From Planctomycetota bacterium (lineage in GTDB: Bacteria > Planctomycetota > Phycisphaerae > Sedimentisphaerales > Anaerohalosphaeraceae): a DNA stretch of 7,513 bases. Positions 1-5,174 of the stretch are shown here, piece after piece. The stretch is from positions 1 through 7,513 of the forward strand of contig JAAYQH010000390.1 of assembly GCA_012519365.1 (NCBI GenBank), read 5' to 3'. The notes beneath the pieces were generated by a model. The model was not told the DNA's origin and did no database searches. It saw only the letters and a program-made list of their open reading frames with translations. A program made the position numbers and the translations under genes. Numbering within the stretch: position 1 is the first letter of the stretch; every line of letters begins with the position of its first letter.

Positions 1-484
1 TATCCAGCCCCATAAAATTAAGATCGGGAATCATTACCGCAAAGACCACGCCACCGGCAAAAATACCTACCGCCAACTTGGTCAGCACGTAGGCGACTAA
101 CGAAATAAGCGACAGCACAGTCCGATTGACCGGCGAAAACCGCCGTTCGAGAAACTCCGGCATCGTAGAGACCTTGGACCGCATATAAAACGGTACCAAC
201 ACCCATCCAAGCACCAGCAAACACCACGCATGCAGTTCGTAATGCGCCATTGCCACGCCGTCGGTTGCACCTGATCCGGCCAGCCCTACCAGATGTTCGG
301 AGCCGATATTCGACGAAAACACCGCCGCTCCGATGACCCACCAGCCCAAGTTGCGTCCCGCCAGAAAATACTCATCGCTCGTTTGCGACTGCTTTTCTTT
401 CAGGTAAGCCCACCAGGCAATACCAAATACGACGACGAAATAGCCCAGAATTACGAGCCAGTCAATAGCATATAAAGCTGTCAT
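1..484 (-). CDS. Sodium/sugar symporter, SSS (SGLT) family, N-terminal part
   Basis: This is the start of an inner-membrane solute:sodium symporter, cut by the left window edge after 161 codons; a full family member has about 500-600 residues. The visible part has a hydrophobic first segment (about residues 5-28), the family signature DEYFLAGRNLGWW (37-49), and a second helix running into SSNIGSEHLVGLAGSG (57-72). A third helix (about 78-100), the TMPEFLERRF loop (107-116) and another long helix (about 123-152) follow. The second-helix motif closely resembles the sodium- and sugar-binding helix of human SGLT1 and Vibrio vSGLT; His64 aligns with the sugar-contacting His83 of SGLT1. That makes a sugar (glucose or galactose type) more likely than an amino acid or proline as substrate, though substrate is inference. 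The ATG at 484-482 follows an AAGGGGAAGG ribosome site. It lies 47 nt downstream of the mutarotase gene with no terminator between, so the two are probably one operon. Confidence 0.92.
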   Translation of the reverse strand, partial: MTALYAIDWLVILGYFVVVFGIAWWAYLKEKQSQTSDEYFLAGRNLGWWVIGAAVFSSNIGSEHLVGLAGSGATDGVAMAHYELHAWCLLVLGWVLVPFYMRSKVSTMPEFLERRFSPVNRTVLSLISLVAYVLTKLAVGIFAGGVVFAVMIPDLNFMGLD

Positions 485-531
485 ACCTTCCCCTTTCTAT
501 GGAGTTCAGGAAATCGCCGAAAAGACACGGT

Positions 532-1722
532 TTAGCGTACTGAAAATTTGTGAAGCGTGGTCGTCTTATACGTTTCACCCGGCCGCAACACCGTTGAGGG
601 GAATTGCGGTTTATTGGGGCTGTCCGGGAAATGCTGCGTTTCCAGACAGAAGCCATAGCGATGACCATACACCTTACCCTCTTTGCCGACCAGCGTGCCG
701 TCAAGGAAGTTGCCGGCGTAGAACTGAACACCCGGCTCGGTGGTCCAAATCTCCATCACACGTCCGCTGCTCTGTTCGCTGACACGAGCTGCCAGCGTCA
801 TTTCGCCGACATGGTACTTGTTTAGCACCCAGTTGTGATCGTAGCCTTGTCCGTATTGAAGTTGGTCAAAATCGGCGTCAATGCGATCGCCGATTTTCGT
901 CGGTCTGGTAAAGTCCATCGGGGTGCCTTTGACTTTTAATATCTCACCAGTGGTGATAAGCCCTGCATCAACCGGGGTATAGTGGTCGGCGTTAAGCATC
1001 AGCTCGTGGCTAAGAATATTGCCGCTGCCCTGCCCGGCCAGATTAAAATAACTATGATTGGTCAGGTTGCATACCGTCGCCTTGTCTGTCGTTGCGGTAT
1101 AATCGATCCGCAGTTCGTTGGCGTTGGTCAGGGTATAGACCACCGTTACATCCAGAGTGCCCGGATATCCTTCTTCCATATCACGACTGCGATAATGCAA
1201 TTTCAGGCCCACGCTGTCTTTGCTCTGGACCGGCTCGGCTTTCCAGAGAACCTTGTCGAATCCTTTCAGGCCGCCGTGTAAATGATTTTCGCCGTTGTTG
1301 GCCGCCAACGTATAGGTTGTTCCGTCCAGCACAAACTTGCCCTGGCCGATTCGGTTGCCGTAGCGTCCGATTAACGCACCAAAATAAGGCCCGCTGGCCT
1401 TGTACGCGTCGCTCAAATAACCGTCAACCGAATCAAACCCCAGCACGATATCGCCCAGTTTGCCGTTCTTGTCCGGCATCCAAAGCTCCGTCACAATGCC
1501 GCCATAGTTGGTGATTTTAGCTACCGCCCCCTTGGCGTTGGTCAGGGTGTAAAGGGTTGCTGTTTGTCCGTCCGGAAGTGTCCCAAAATCCGATTGTGTG
1601 ATGCTCATCTTGCCTGTCCCCTTGAAAGTGTGTGTTTGTCCGCTCATCCCGGCGCATCCGCTCCACACAAACGCTCCGGCCAGAATGACCGCCAAACCCA
1701 TCCGAAATGTTAATCCGTTCAT
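532..1722 (-). CDS. galM: Aldose 1-epimerase (mutarotase), exported, probably a lipoprotein
   Basis: This 396-residue protein interconverts alpha and beta anomers of aldoses. The core matches galactose mutarotase: TNYGGIVTELWMPD (71-84), GRYGNRIGQG (119-128), NHLHGG (146-151), TNHSYFNLAG (221-230), YDHNWVL (294-300) and LETQHFPDSPN (360-370). The expected catalytic residues are present: His149 and His223 (acid/base pair) and Glu361 (general base). It is longer than cytosolic GalM (about 340-350) because of an N-terminal extension. Residues 1-25 form a signal peptide with Arg7, a hydrophobic stretch and WSGC ending at Cys23. That is a plausible but imperfect lipobox (Trp at -3), so the enzyme probably acts outside the inner membrane, tethered or soluble. 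A GGGAGG ribosome site precedes the ATG. It is followed by a sodium/sugar symporter gene, consistent with presenting the right anomer to the transporter. Annotation of fold and reaction is secure; location is inference. Confidence 0.95.
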   Translation of the reverse strand: MNGLTFRMGLAVILAGAFVWSGCAGMSGQTHTFKGTGKMSITQSDFGTLPDGQTATLYTLTNAKGAVAKITNYGGIVTELWMPDKNGKLGDIVLGFDSVDGYLSDAYKASGPYFGALIGRYGNRIGQGKFVLDGTTYTLAANNGENHLHGGLKGFDKVLWKAEPVQSKDSVGLKLHYRSRDMEEGYPGTLDVTVVYTLTNANELRIDYTATTDKATVCNLTNHSYFNLAGQGSGNILSHELMLNADHYTPVDAGLITTGEILKVKGTPMDFTRPTKIGDRIDADFDQLQYGQGYDHNWVLNKYHVGEMTLAARVSEQSSGRVMEIWTTEPGVQFYAGNFLDGTLVGKEGKVYGHRYGFCLETQHFPDSPNKPQFPSTVLRPGETYKTTTLHKFSVR

Positions 1723-1782
1723 TGCAACGCCTCCCGTGCTTAGGTTATGAAAACAGACTCAATAGACCTTTAATCGACCGGC

Positions 1783-1812
1783 ATTTTAGCCCTTGTCTAT
1801 CGAGACTGTCAA
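1783..1812 (-). promoter_or_regulatory. Predicted sigma70-type promoter of the mutarotase-symporter operon
   Basis: Read on the minus strand, a consensus TTGACA (-35, at 1807-1812) is separated by 18 nt from TAAAAT (-10, at 1783-1788, five of six consensus bases). Just upstream, at about 1813-1832, is an A/T-rich run resembling an UP element. The predicted start near 1776 gives a leader of about 54 nt before the mutarotase ATG at 1722. The spacer contains a small inverted repeat, GTCT-CGAT-AGAC, which is too short to call an operator. Confidence 0.6.
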
Positions 1813-1973
1813 TGATTATTTTGATAATTTTTAGGACGTTTTGCGAAAGATGGTGTAAAAAGAATCTGCTTAGCCATAACCTCTTGCCCTGCTCTTGGGT
1901 GCTCACATCGGACTTTTCAGCCCTATTCGCTTGCCCTCATTACTCGTGTTATTGCACAGAGTCGGTATGTTAC

Positions 1974-2010
1974 AAAAAAAAGACCTGTTCTTTTAGAGAA
2001 ACAGGTCTTT
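1974..2010 (-). terminator. Rho-independent terminator of the pseudopilin gene
   Basis: A perfect 11-bp stem (AAAGACCTGTT at 1979-1989 paired with AACAGGTCTTT at 2000-2010) closes a 10-nt loop. On the minus strand the stem runs directly into eight T residues (1981-1974). It begins 20 nt after the pseudopilin stop codon, so it ends that transcript and insulates it from the mutarotase operon. Confidence 0.9.
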
Positions 2011-2030
2011 CCAAATCGTGATTTAAGATT

Positions 2031-2906
2031 TTACCACCAGAAACGTATACCACCTGTAGTATACCGCCACCACATATCCGGATCGTTGGCATTGCCGAAG
2101 GCTCTCCAGCTTACGTGCCCATCTGCAAAGGCAATATTACCACCTTCAGGTTTTGGCCCGTAATATCGTGAGCCGTTAATGACAAATCCTTCGGGATAAG
2201 TTTGTCGCGACCGATGATTGGTATGGTCTCGAAGCGTCCCGCCGCTTAATTCGTCAATCCCGCCGGCAGTGATTTCAAAAAATGCCAATGCTCCCAATTG
2301 AGAGGGGCCGGCAAGCACTGCGTCGATTACCATTTCTGTTGAACCGGCATTTCGCACTTCTGACAATTTGGTAATCCATTTGGCTTTTTCACCGGTTACC
2401 AATGTATCGGTCAGAGTACCGACACCTTGTTGGTTATATTTTTGGATCAAATAAACATAAGGCAATACACGATAAAAAGTGTACATTTTTTGGTTTTTCG
2501 GCAAAGTACTTTCGTCCTGAATCGGTTGGGGCTCCGTGTATGTTCCGGTAAGCCGACTAAATTGCCAATATCGAGCATCGTCCGGATTTGCATCCCGGTT
2601 GCCCGGGCAGAAAAAGGTCCCCCGCTCCTTAAAGCCTCCAAATTCCTGAATCTGTTCGGTGGACCAAAAACTCACATCCCACAGCCAAAAGCCGGCCGCC
2701 GTCCACGGCAAACGATAATCGTTCTGCTCGGCGTAAAGCGTAAGTCCCAAAGCCTGCTGTCTGAGGTTATTTCCACAGACAATCCGCTGCGCATATGTCT
2801 TTGCGCGATTCAGCGCTGGTATGACAATGCTCAGCAGCAACGCAATGATTGCAATGACGACGAGCAGTTCGATTAGTGTAAATCCTTTTTTGTGTGTTCG
2901 TCCCAT
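2031..2906 (-). CDS. Type II secretion-type pseudopilin with prepilin N-terminus and C-terminal DG motif
   Basis: This 291-residue protein starts with a short basic leader MGRTHKKG, followed by FTLIELLVVIAIIALLLSIV. This is a class III prepilin signal, expected to be cut after Gly8 and methylated on Phe9; Glu13 is the conserved Glu+5 of the mature protein. One membrane helix (9-29) is followed by CGNNLRQQALGLTLYAEQN (44-62) and a globular body. The protein ends with NIAFADGHVSW (257-267) and an aromatic tail ending FWW. This architecture matches the 'prepilin-type processing-associated H-X9-DG' proteins expanded in Planctomycetota and Lentisphaerota, whose roles are mostly unknown. The usual His ten residues before Asp262 is Lys252 here. 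An upstream in-frame ATG at 2918 is possible, but the only good ribosome site (GAGGT, 2912-2916) overlaps it and sits 5 nt before the ATG at 2906, so I chose 2906. It appears monocistronic, with no secretion or pilus genes beside it. Confidence 0.9.
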   Translation of the reverse strand: MGRTHKKGFTLIELLVVIAIIALLLSIVIPALNRAKTYAQRIVCGNNLRQQALGLTLYAEQNDYRLPWTAAGFWLWDVSFWSTEQIQEFGGFKERGTFFCPGNRDANPDDARYWQFSRLTGTYTEPQPIQDESTLPKNQKMYTFYRVLPYVYLIQKYNQQGVGTLTDTLVTGEKAKWITKLSEVRNAGSTEMVIDAVLAGPSQLGALAFFEITAGGIDELSGGTLRDHTNHRSRQTYPEGFVINGSRYYGPKPEGGNIAFADGHVSWRAFGNANDPDMWWRYTTGGIRFWW

Positions 2907-2911
2907 AATGT

Positions 2912-2916
2912 ACCTC
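2912..2916 (-). promoter_or_regulatory. Ribosome binding site that decides the pseudopilin start
   Basis: On the minus strand GAGGT sits 5 nt before the ATG at 2906. The alternative ATG at 2918 overlaps this site and has no purine-rich sequence of its own upstream. The shorter start also gives an 8-residue leader, a usual length for prepilin signals. Confidence 0.7.
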
Positions 2917-2956
2917 ATGTTAAAGCGGTTTTGTCCATTTCTGTTTTATTTTATTA

Positions 2957-2981
2957 AATTATGCAGCAACACCGCATAATT
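2957..2981 (-). promoter_or_regulatory. Hairpin in the predicted pseudopilin mRNA leader
   Basis: Perfect 8-bp arms AATTATGC and GCATAATT enclose a 9-nt loop. The element lies about 50 nt upstream of the chosen pseudopilin ATG, inside the predicted leader. No T run follows on either strand, so it is not a terminator. It could influence mRNA stability or bind a regulator; its function is unknown. Confidence 0.4.
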
Positions 2982-3038
2982 GGACGCGTCATTTGAAAAT
3001 AACTTGACTATCAAGGTGCCTTCAATAATCCAATTCTC

Positions 3039-3047
3039 ATTATAGCA
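3039..3047 (-). promoter_or_regulatory. Extended -10 promoter of the pseudopilin gene
   Basis: The minus strand reads TGCTATAAT, a perfect TATAAT (3039-3044) with the extended -10 TG (3046-3047). No good -35 box lies at 16-18 nt, which is typical of extended -10 promoters. A start near 3032 would give a leader of about 125 nt. A small inverted repeat, CTTGA-CTA-TCAAG (3003-3015), lies just inside this leader. Confidence 0.55.
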
Positions 3048-3380
3048 CGTTTTTTGCAATATAAATTGTCATTTTACGAATTTTTCTTGTTTTTTCACGA
3101 ACCGCACCCCTCTGTATTCATATTCATAACGCCATTTAATATCATCAGTTAGATTCTCAAACCCAGAACTTTACGGATTTTCTTTGATTTATGTTCTCTT
3201 TTTTTGCCACCAAAATAAAAAATTCAGCAAAAGCAGATTTACAATACCTTTTTGCGTCAGATTGCAGTCGATTCGCTGTATGGTTGAGTCTTTTATGAAT
3301 CGCATTTCTTTGAAAAATATTAACCACTTTTACGGCCGATCGGTGTATTTTATAAATAGGCGAATTAAAAAACTCTATTT

Positions 3381-3411
3381 TTGAATTATCAAGAGATCTT
3401 GAGTGTATATT
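3381..3411 (+). promoter_or_regulatory. Possible promoter with internal dyad, upstream of the zinc-ribbon gene
   Basis: TTGAAT (3381-3386) and TATATT (3406-3411) are separated by 19 nt, a slightly long spacer. Between them is an inverted repeat TCAAGA-GA-TCTTGA (3389-3402), positioned where a bound repressor or activator could control the promoter. The predicted start near 3418 leaves a leader of about 20 nt that carries the ribosome site. The -35/-10 match is only moderate. Confidence 0.35.
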
Positions 3412-3438
3412 AAAAATATTCTACTTAAAGGAGATGTT

Positions 3439-3804
3439 ATGGCTGCTTTTCATGGTATTTTTCGGATGGCAGATCCCCCTTCTGTCAACAGTTCAGAACA
3501 AGCAGCACGGGCCGCAAATCGAGCAGAGCGAACAGAGCGGTCCGTCAAACGTGTTGAGGAAAATCTATCCAAAACCCTGCTGATTTGTGAAGCTTTATGG
3601 GAACTGCTTAGTGAACGTACCGGTCTGATGCTTGATGATCTGCATAACAAACTTTACGAAATTGATATGCGCGATGGTTCCCTGGACGGCAAAAACCAGC
3701 GAAAGGCAATTGAGTGCAGCAATTGCAAGCGAATGGTCGGTCCCCATCATTCGGTCTGTTTTTATTGCGGGCAAGTAATTGATGATTCCGTCTTTCGCTT
3801 ATAG
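3439..3804 (+). CDS. Small coiled-coil protein with C-terminal zinc ribbon, function unknown
   Basis: The protein is 121 residues long. After a short N-terminus, residues about 18-60 are charged and helical, rich in Glu and Arg with heptad-like spacing (EQAARAANRAERTERSVKRVEE onward), suggesting a coiled coil and oligomerisation. The C-terminal part has CSNC (93-96) and CFYC (107-110) separated by ten residues, a four-Cys zinc ribbon or rubredoxin-like knuckle. There is no signal peptide or membrane segment, so it is probably cytoplasmic. The ATG at 3439 follows a strong AAAGGAGAT ribosome site 5 nt away; the frame stays open upstream to a GTG at 3403 that lacks such a site. It is the only plus-strand gene in the window and stands alone. 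I associate this layout with uncharacterised planctomycete proteins, but that is recollection. No enzymatic function can be proposed; binding to nucleic acid or protein is possible. Confidence 0.85.
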   Translation: MAAFHGIFRMADPPSVNSSEQAARAANRAERTERSVKRVEENLSKTLLICEALWELLSERTGLMLDDLHNKLYEIDMRDGSLDGKNQRKAIECSNCKRMVGPHHSVCFYCGQVIDDSVFRL

Positions 3805-3833
3805 CGACACAAACCGCTGCATCCCACTATACT
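3804..3833 (+). promoter_or_regulatory. Possible promoter for the candidate RNA
   Basis: TATACT (3828-3833) is a good -10 box. With an 18-nt spacer it is preceded by GCGACA (3804-3809), a partial -35 match. The predicted start is about 3840, just before the first of the hairpins that continue to 4134. It begins at the stop codon of the zinc-ribbon gene. Confidence 0.35.
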
Positions 3834-3839
3834 GCACCG

Positions 3840-4135
3840 TAACTCAATGGCTTTTGAGGATATCAAGGGTGGCGGTGCCCTTTGACAATAATCGCATCAG
3901 CTAAAGGCATCGCCATAGTTGATGCGCTGGACGTGTTCAATTTTCCACGCCATGGGGTGGCAGGCACGAGGAAACCCCTCGACCAATGAAAGACCGATAA
4001 CGAAAGTGCGAAAAATCCTTGACACTACCAGAGGCGACCGAACCGGACCTCGACGGCGTTTGGCGTCTAGCAGCTCAACCCCAAATGAAAAAGTTTGCAC
4101 AAAAAGGGATGGGATAAAATATCCCATCCTTTTTC
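3840..4135 (+). ncRNA. Candidate structured non-coding RNA of about 300 nt
   Basis: No known RNA family is recognised; the call rests on structure and context. In plus-strand order the hairpins are: CTCAA/TTGAG (3843-3858); TCAAGGG/CCCTTTGA with one bulge (3863-3885); an 11-bp stem at 3893-3903/3916-3926 that contains a G-U pair and is capped by GGC-ATC-GCC; TGG-CGTG/CACG-CCA with a bulged A (3928-3952); CGAGG/CCTCG (3967-3981); GAGG-CCG/CGG-CCTC (4031-4051); and GACG/CGTC (4052-4067). GGGGT (3954-3958) could also pair at long range with ACCCC (4078-4082). The main stem has G-U in plus-strand RNA but A-C on the other strand, favouring plus-strand transcription. The run lies between a possible promoter and a strong terminator. 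It could instead be a dispersed repeat or a decayed gene; a 76-codon minus-strand frame (3897-4127) overlaps it without a credible start or recognisable domain. Confidence 0.35.
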
Positions 4136-4140
4136 TTTTT
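4101..4140. terminator. Strong intrinsic terminator, probably bidirectional
   Basis: A 15-bp stem (4102-4116 with 4120-4134, one G-U pair in plus-strand RNA) has the core GGATGGGATA/TATCCCATCC. In the plus direction it ends in T5-C-T5-ATTT; in the minus direction it ends in five Ts. It therefore can end both the candidate plus-strand RNA and the minus-strand response regulator transcript, whose stop codon is 40 nt away. The AAA loop is tight, so the top A-T pairs may open. Confidence 0.85.
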
Positions 4141-4173
4141 ATTTCGACCTAAACACCCCAAGGGGCAGGTCGC

Positions 4174-4557
4174 TTATTTGACAGCGTCAGCCACGGCGTT
4201 GAGCAGCACTTCCGGCTTAATCGGTTTTTCGAGAACTTGTTTGACCGGCAGCCATGTCTCATCCGGCTCAAACCCGAACGGCAGGTTCATCTCTTTGCGA
4301 ACCCCCGTGACCATAATCACAGGTGTATCTTTCAAATCCTCAATCTGATGCATTTCACGCGCGACATTGAAACCTTCGTCCTTGGTCGTCATCATCACAT
4401 CCAGCAAAATGACGTCAGGCTTTTCCGTCTTGGCCTTTTCGACCCCTTCTTTGCCATTTGAGGCCGAAGCGACTACATACCCTCTTGCCTCAAGCAGATT
4501 TACAATCGATTCTACAAAATCACTGTCGTCGTCAATGACAAGCACTTTCTTGGCCAT
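4174..4557 (-). CDS. Stand-alone CheY-like response regulator (receiver domain only)
   Basis: This 127-residue protein is a single receiver domain with no output domain. The acidic pocket is Asp9, Asp10 and Asp11, the phospho-acceptor is Asp53 (VILLDVMM), and the switch residues are Thr84 (VTG) and Lys111 (EKP). Between beta4 and alpha4/beta5 the chain is longer than in CheY, with a segment NLPFGFEPDETWLPVK (91-106) that probably forms an interaction surface. It should act by docking a phospho-dependent surface on another protein rather than binding DNA. Partner kinase and target are not in the window. It is the next gene after the hydrogenase genes on the same strand, 110 nt downstream, but has its own promoter, so it can be expressed alone or by read-through. 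The ATG has AGGAG about 9 nt upstream. Fold and phosphorylation site are secure; a link to hydrogenase control is inference from position. Confidence 0.95.
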   Translation of the reverse strand: MAKKVLVIDDDSDFVESIVNLLEARGYVVASASNGKEGVEKAKTEKPDVILLDVMMTTKDEGFNVAREMHQIEDLKDTPVIMVTGVRKEMNLPFGFEPDETWLPVKQVLEKPIKPEVLLNAVADAVK

Positions 4558-4578
4558 CTTTCCAGTCTCCTATAAACG

Positions 4579-4594
4579 TGAAGATTCATCTTCA
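4579..4594 (-). promoter_or_regulatory. Inverted repeat in the response regulator leader
   Basis: Perfect 7-bp arms TGAAGAT and ATCTTCA are separated by 2 nt. The repeat falls about 10-25 nt after the predicted transcription start and about 20 nt before the ATG, where a repressor could bind the DNA. The 2-nt centre makes a DNA operator more likely than an RNA hairpin. No binding protein is identified. Confidence 0.4.
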
Positions 4595-4610
4595 TCAATA
4601 GACACCCAAA

Positions 4611-4639
4611 ATTATACCCTTGTTGCGCATCGATGTCTC
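4611..4639 (-). promoter_or_regulatory. Promoter of the response regulator gene
   Basis: On the minus strand, GAGACA (4634-4639, four of six bases of the -35 consensus) is followed after exactly 17 nt by a perfect TATAAT (4611-4616). The start near 4604 gives a leader of about 47 nt. Its place between hydC and the regulator indicates independent transcription of the regulator in addition to any read-through. Confidence 0.6.
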
Positions 4640-4667
4640 GATAATTTAAGACAATTTTACAACAAAT

Positions 4668-5174
4668 TCAAACTTTTCGGGATTCGGAATCCGCTTTTCG
4701 GTACTGATTGATGATATCGACAGTCTTTTTTGCGTCTAATTCGCCGTAGATTTTGTCGTCTATCATCATGACCGGGGCGATGCCGCAGGCCCCCAAACAG
4801 CGGGCCTCCTGCAAGGTAAACAACATATCATCGGTCGTCTTGCCGACCTCCACACCCAGTTCGCTTTTGAGTACATCCAATATCTGCTTAGCACCCTTAA
4901 CATAACAGGCTGTTCCCATACACACACTGATTGTGTGTCTGCCGATGGGCTCAAGATTGAAGTAATGGTAGAACGTGGCCACCCCCCAGATATGTGCCGT
5001 CGGAATCTGGAGTATCTCGGCCACTTCATCCATGACCTGACGCGGAACATAGCCGAACAATTCTTGAGCCTTATGCAAAACAGCAATCAAATAGGATTCG
5101 GAATAGTCCTTTTGGCGAACCTCTGCCATGAATTCGCGAAGTGTCGTCATTTTATCTTGTGCTAATTCGGTCAT
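4668..5174 (-). CDS. hydC: NuoE-like 2Fe-2S subunit of the [FeFe] hydrogenase (HydC)
   Basis: This 168-residue protein belongs to the 24-kDa NuoE/HydC family: an N-terminal helical part (about 10-60) and a thioredoxin-like ferredoxin domain. The 2Fe-2S ligands are in place: Cys85 and Cys90 in VCMGTACYVKGA, and Cys126 and Cys130 in CLGACGIAP. The family segment PTAHIWGVATFYHYFNL (58-74) is clear. In HydABC enzymes this subunit passes electrons near the flavin of HydB. Its ATG overlaps the hydA stop codon as ATGA, and its ribosome site (GAGGTG) lies within the last hydA codons, implying translational coupling and fixed stoichiometry. A later Met9 could be a start but lacks such a site. It is last of the three subunit genes here, whereas hydC-type genes often come first. 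No terminator follows directly. Confidence 0.95.
   Translation of the reverse strand: MTELAQDKMTTLREFMAEVRQKDYSESYLIAVLHKAQELFGYVPRQVMDEVAEILQIPTAHIWGVATFYHYFNLEPIGRHTISVCMGTACYVKGAKQILDVLKSELGVEVGKTTDDMLFTLQEARCLGACGIAPVMMIDDKIYGELDAKKTVDIINQYRKADSESRKV

Larger units (their letters stand above)
1723..2030. other. Intergenic region between pseudopilin and mutarotase genes
   Basis: No gene is supported here. The left part (about 1760-1835) carries the minus-strand promoter of the mutarotase operon and an AT-rich block behind it. The right end (1974-2010) is the terminator of the pseudopilin gene. The middle, about 1840-1970, shows no motif or reading frame I can support. Confidence 0.6.
2907..3438. 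other. AT-rich divergent intergenic region
   Basis: This 532-nt stretch separates the minus-strand pseudopilin from the plus-strand zinc-ribbon gene. I see no supported gene. It holds an extended -10 promoter and leader hairpin for the pseudopilin (2957-3047), a weak promoter with a dyad for the zinc-ribbon gene (3381-3411), and an 8-bp palindrome CCGATCGG at 3336-3343. About 3050-3330 is T-rich with no recognisable signal. Confidence 0.5.

Noticed and set aside
1092..1514. Plus-strand 140-codon frame inside the mutarotase gene
   Set aside because: It is antisense to clear GalM motifs and its translation is Arg/Pro/Cys-rich without family resemblance.
1707..2021. Plus-strand frame crossing the mutarotase promoter and the pseudopilin terminator
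   Set aside because: It overlaps well-supported regulatory signals, has no ribosome site and has no recognisable domain.
2957..2981. Hairpin considered as a terminator
   Set aside because: No T run follows the stem on either strand, and it lies in the predicted leader rather than after a gene.
3184..3384. Plus-strand 66-codon frame in the AT-rich intergenic region
   Set aside because: It opens with TTG, has no ribosome site, low-complexity composition and no recognisable domain, and ends just before the zinc-ribbon promoter.
3882..3887. Consensus TTGACA as a -35 box for the candidate RNA
   Set aside because: No acceptable -10 box occurs 16-18 nt downstream, and the element falls inside one of the hairpins.
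3863..3890. TPP-riboswitch-like string GGTGCCCTTTGA
   Set aside because: Only a short string resembles the thi-box; the CUGAGA and second-domain motifs are absent and no thiamine gene follows.
3954..4030. Resemblance to part of RNase P RNA (GAGGAAACC, then CGACCAATG)
   Set aside because: The universally conserved 5' GAGGAAAGTCC and 3' ACAGAA segments are missing and the element is too short for a class A RNA.
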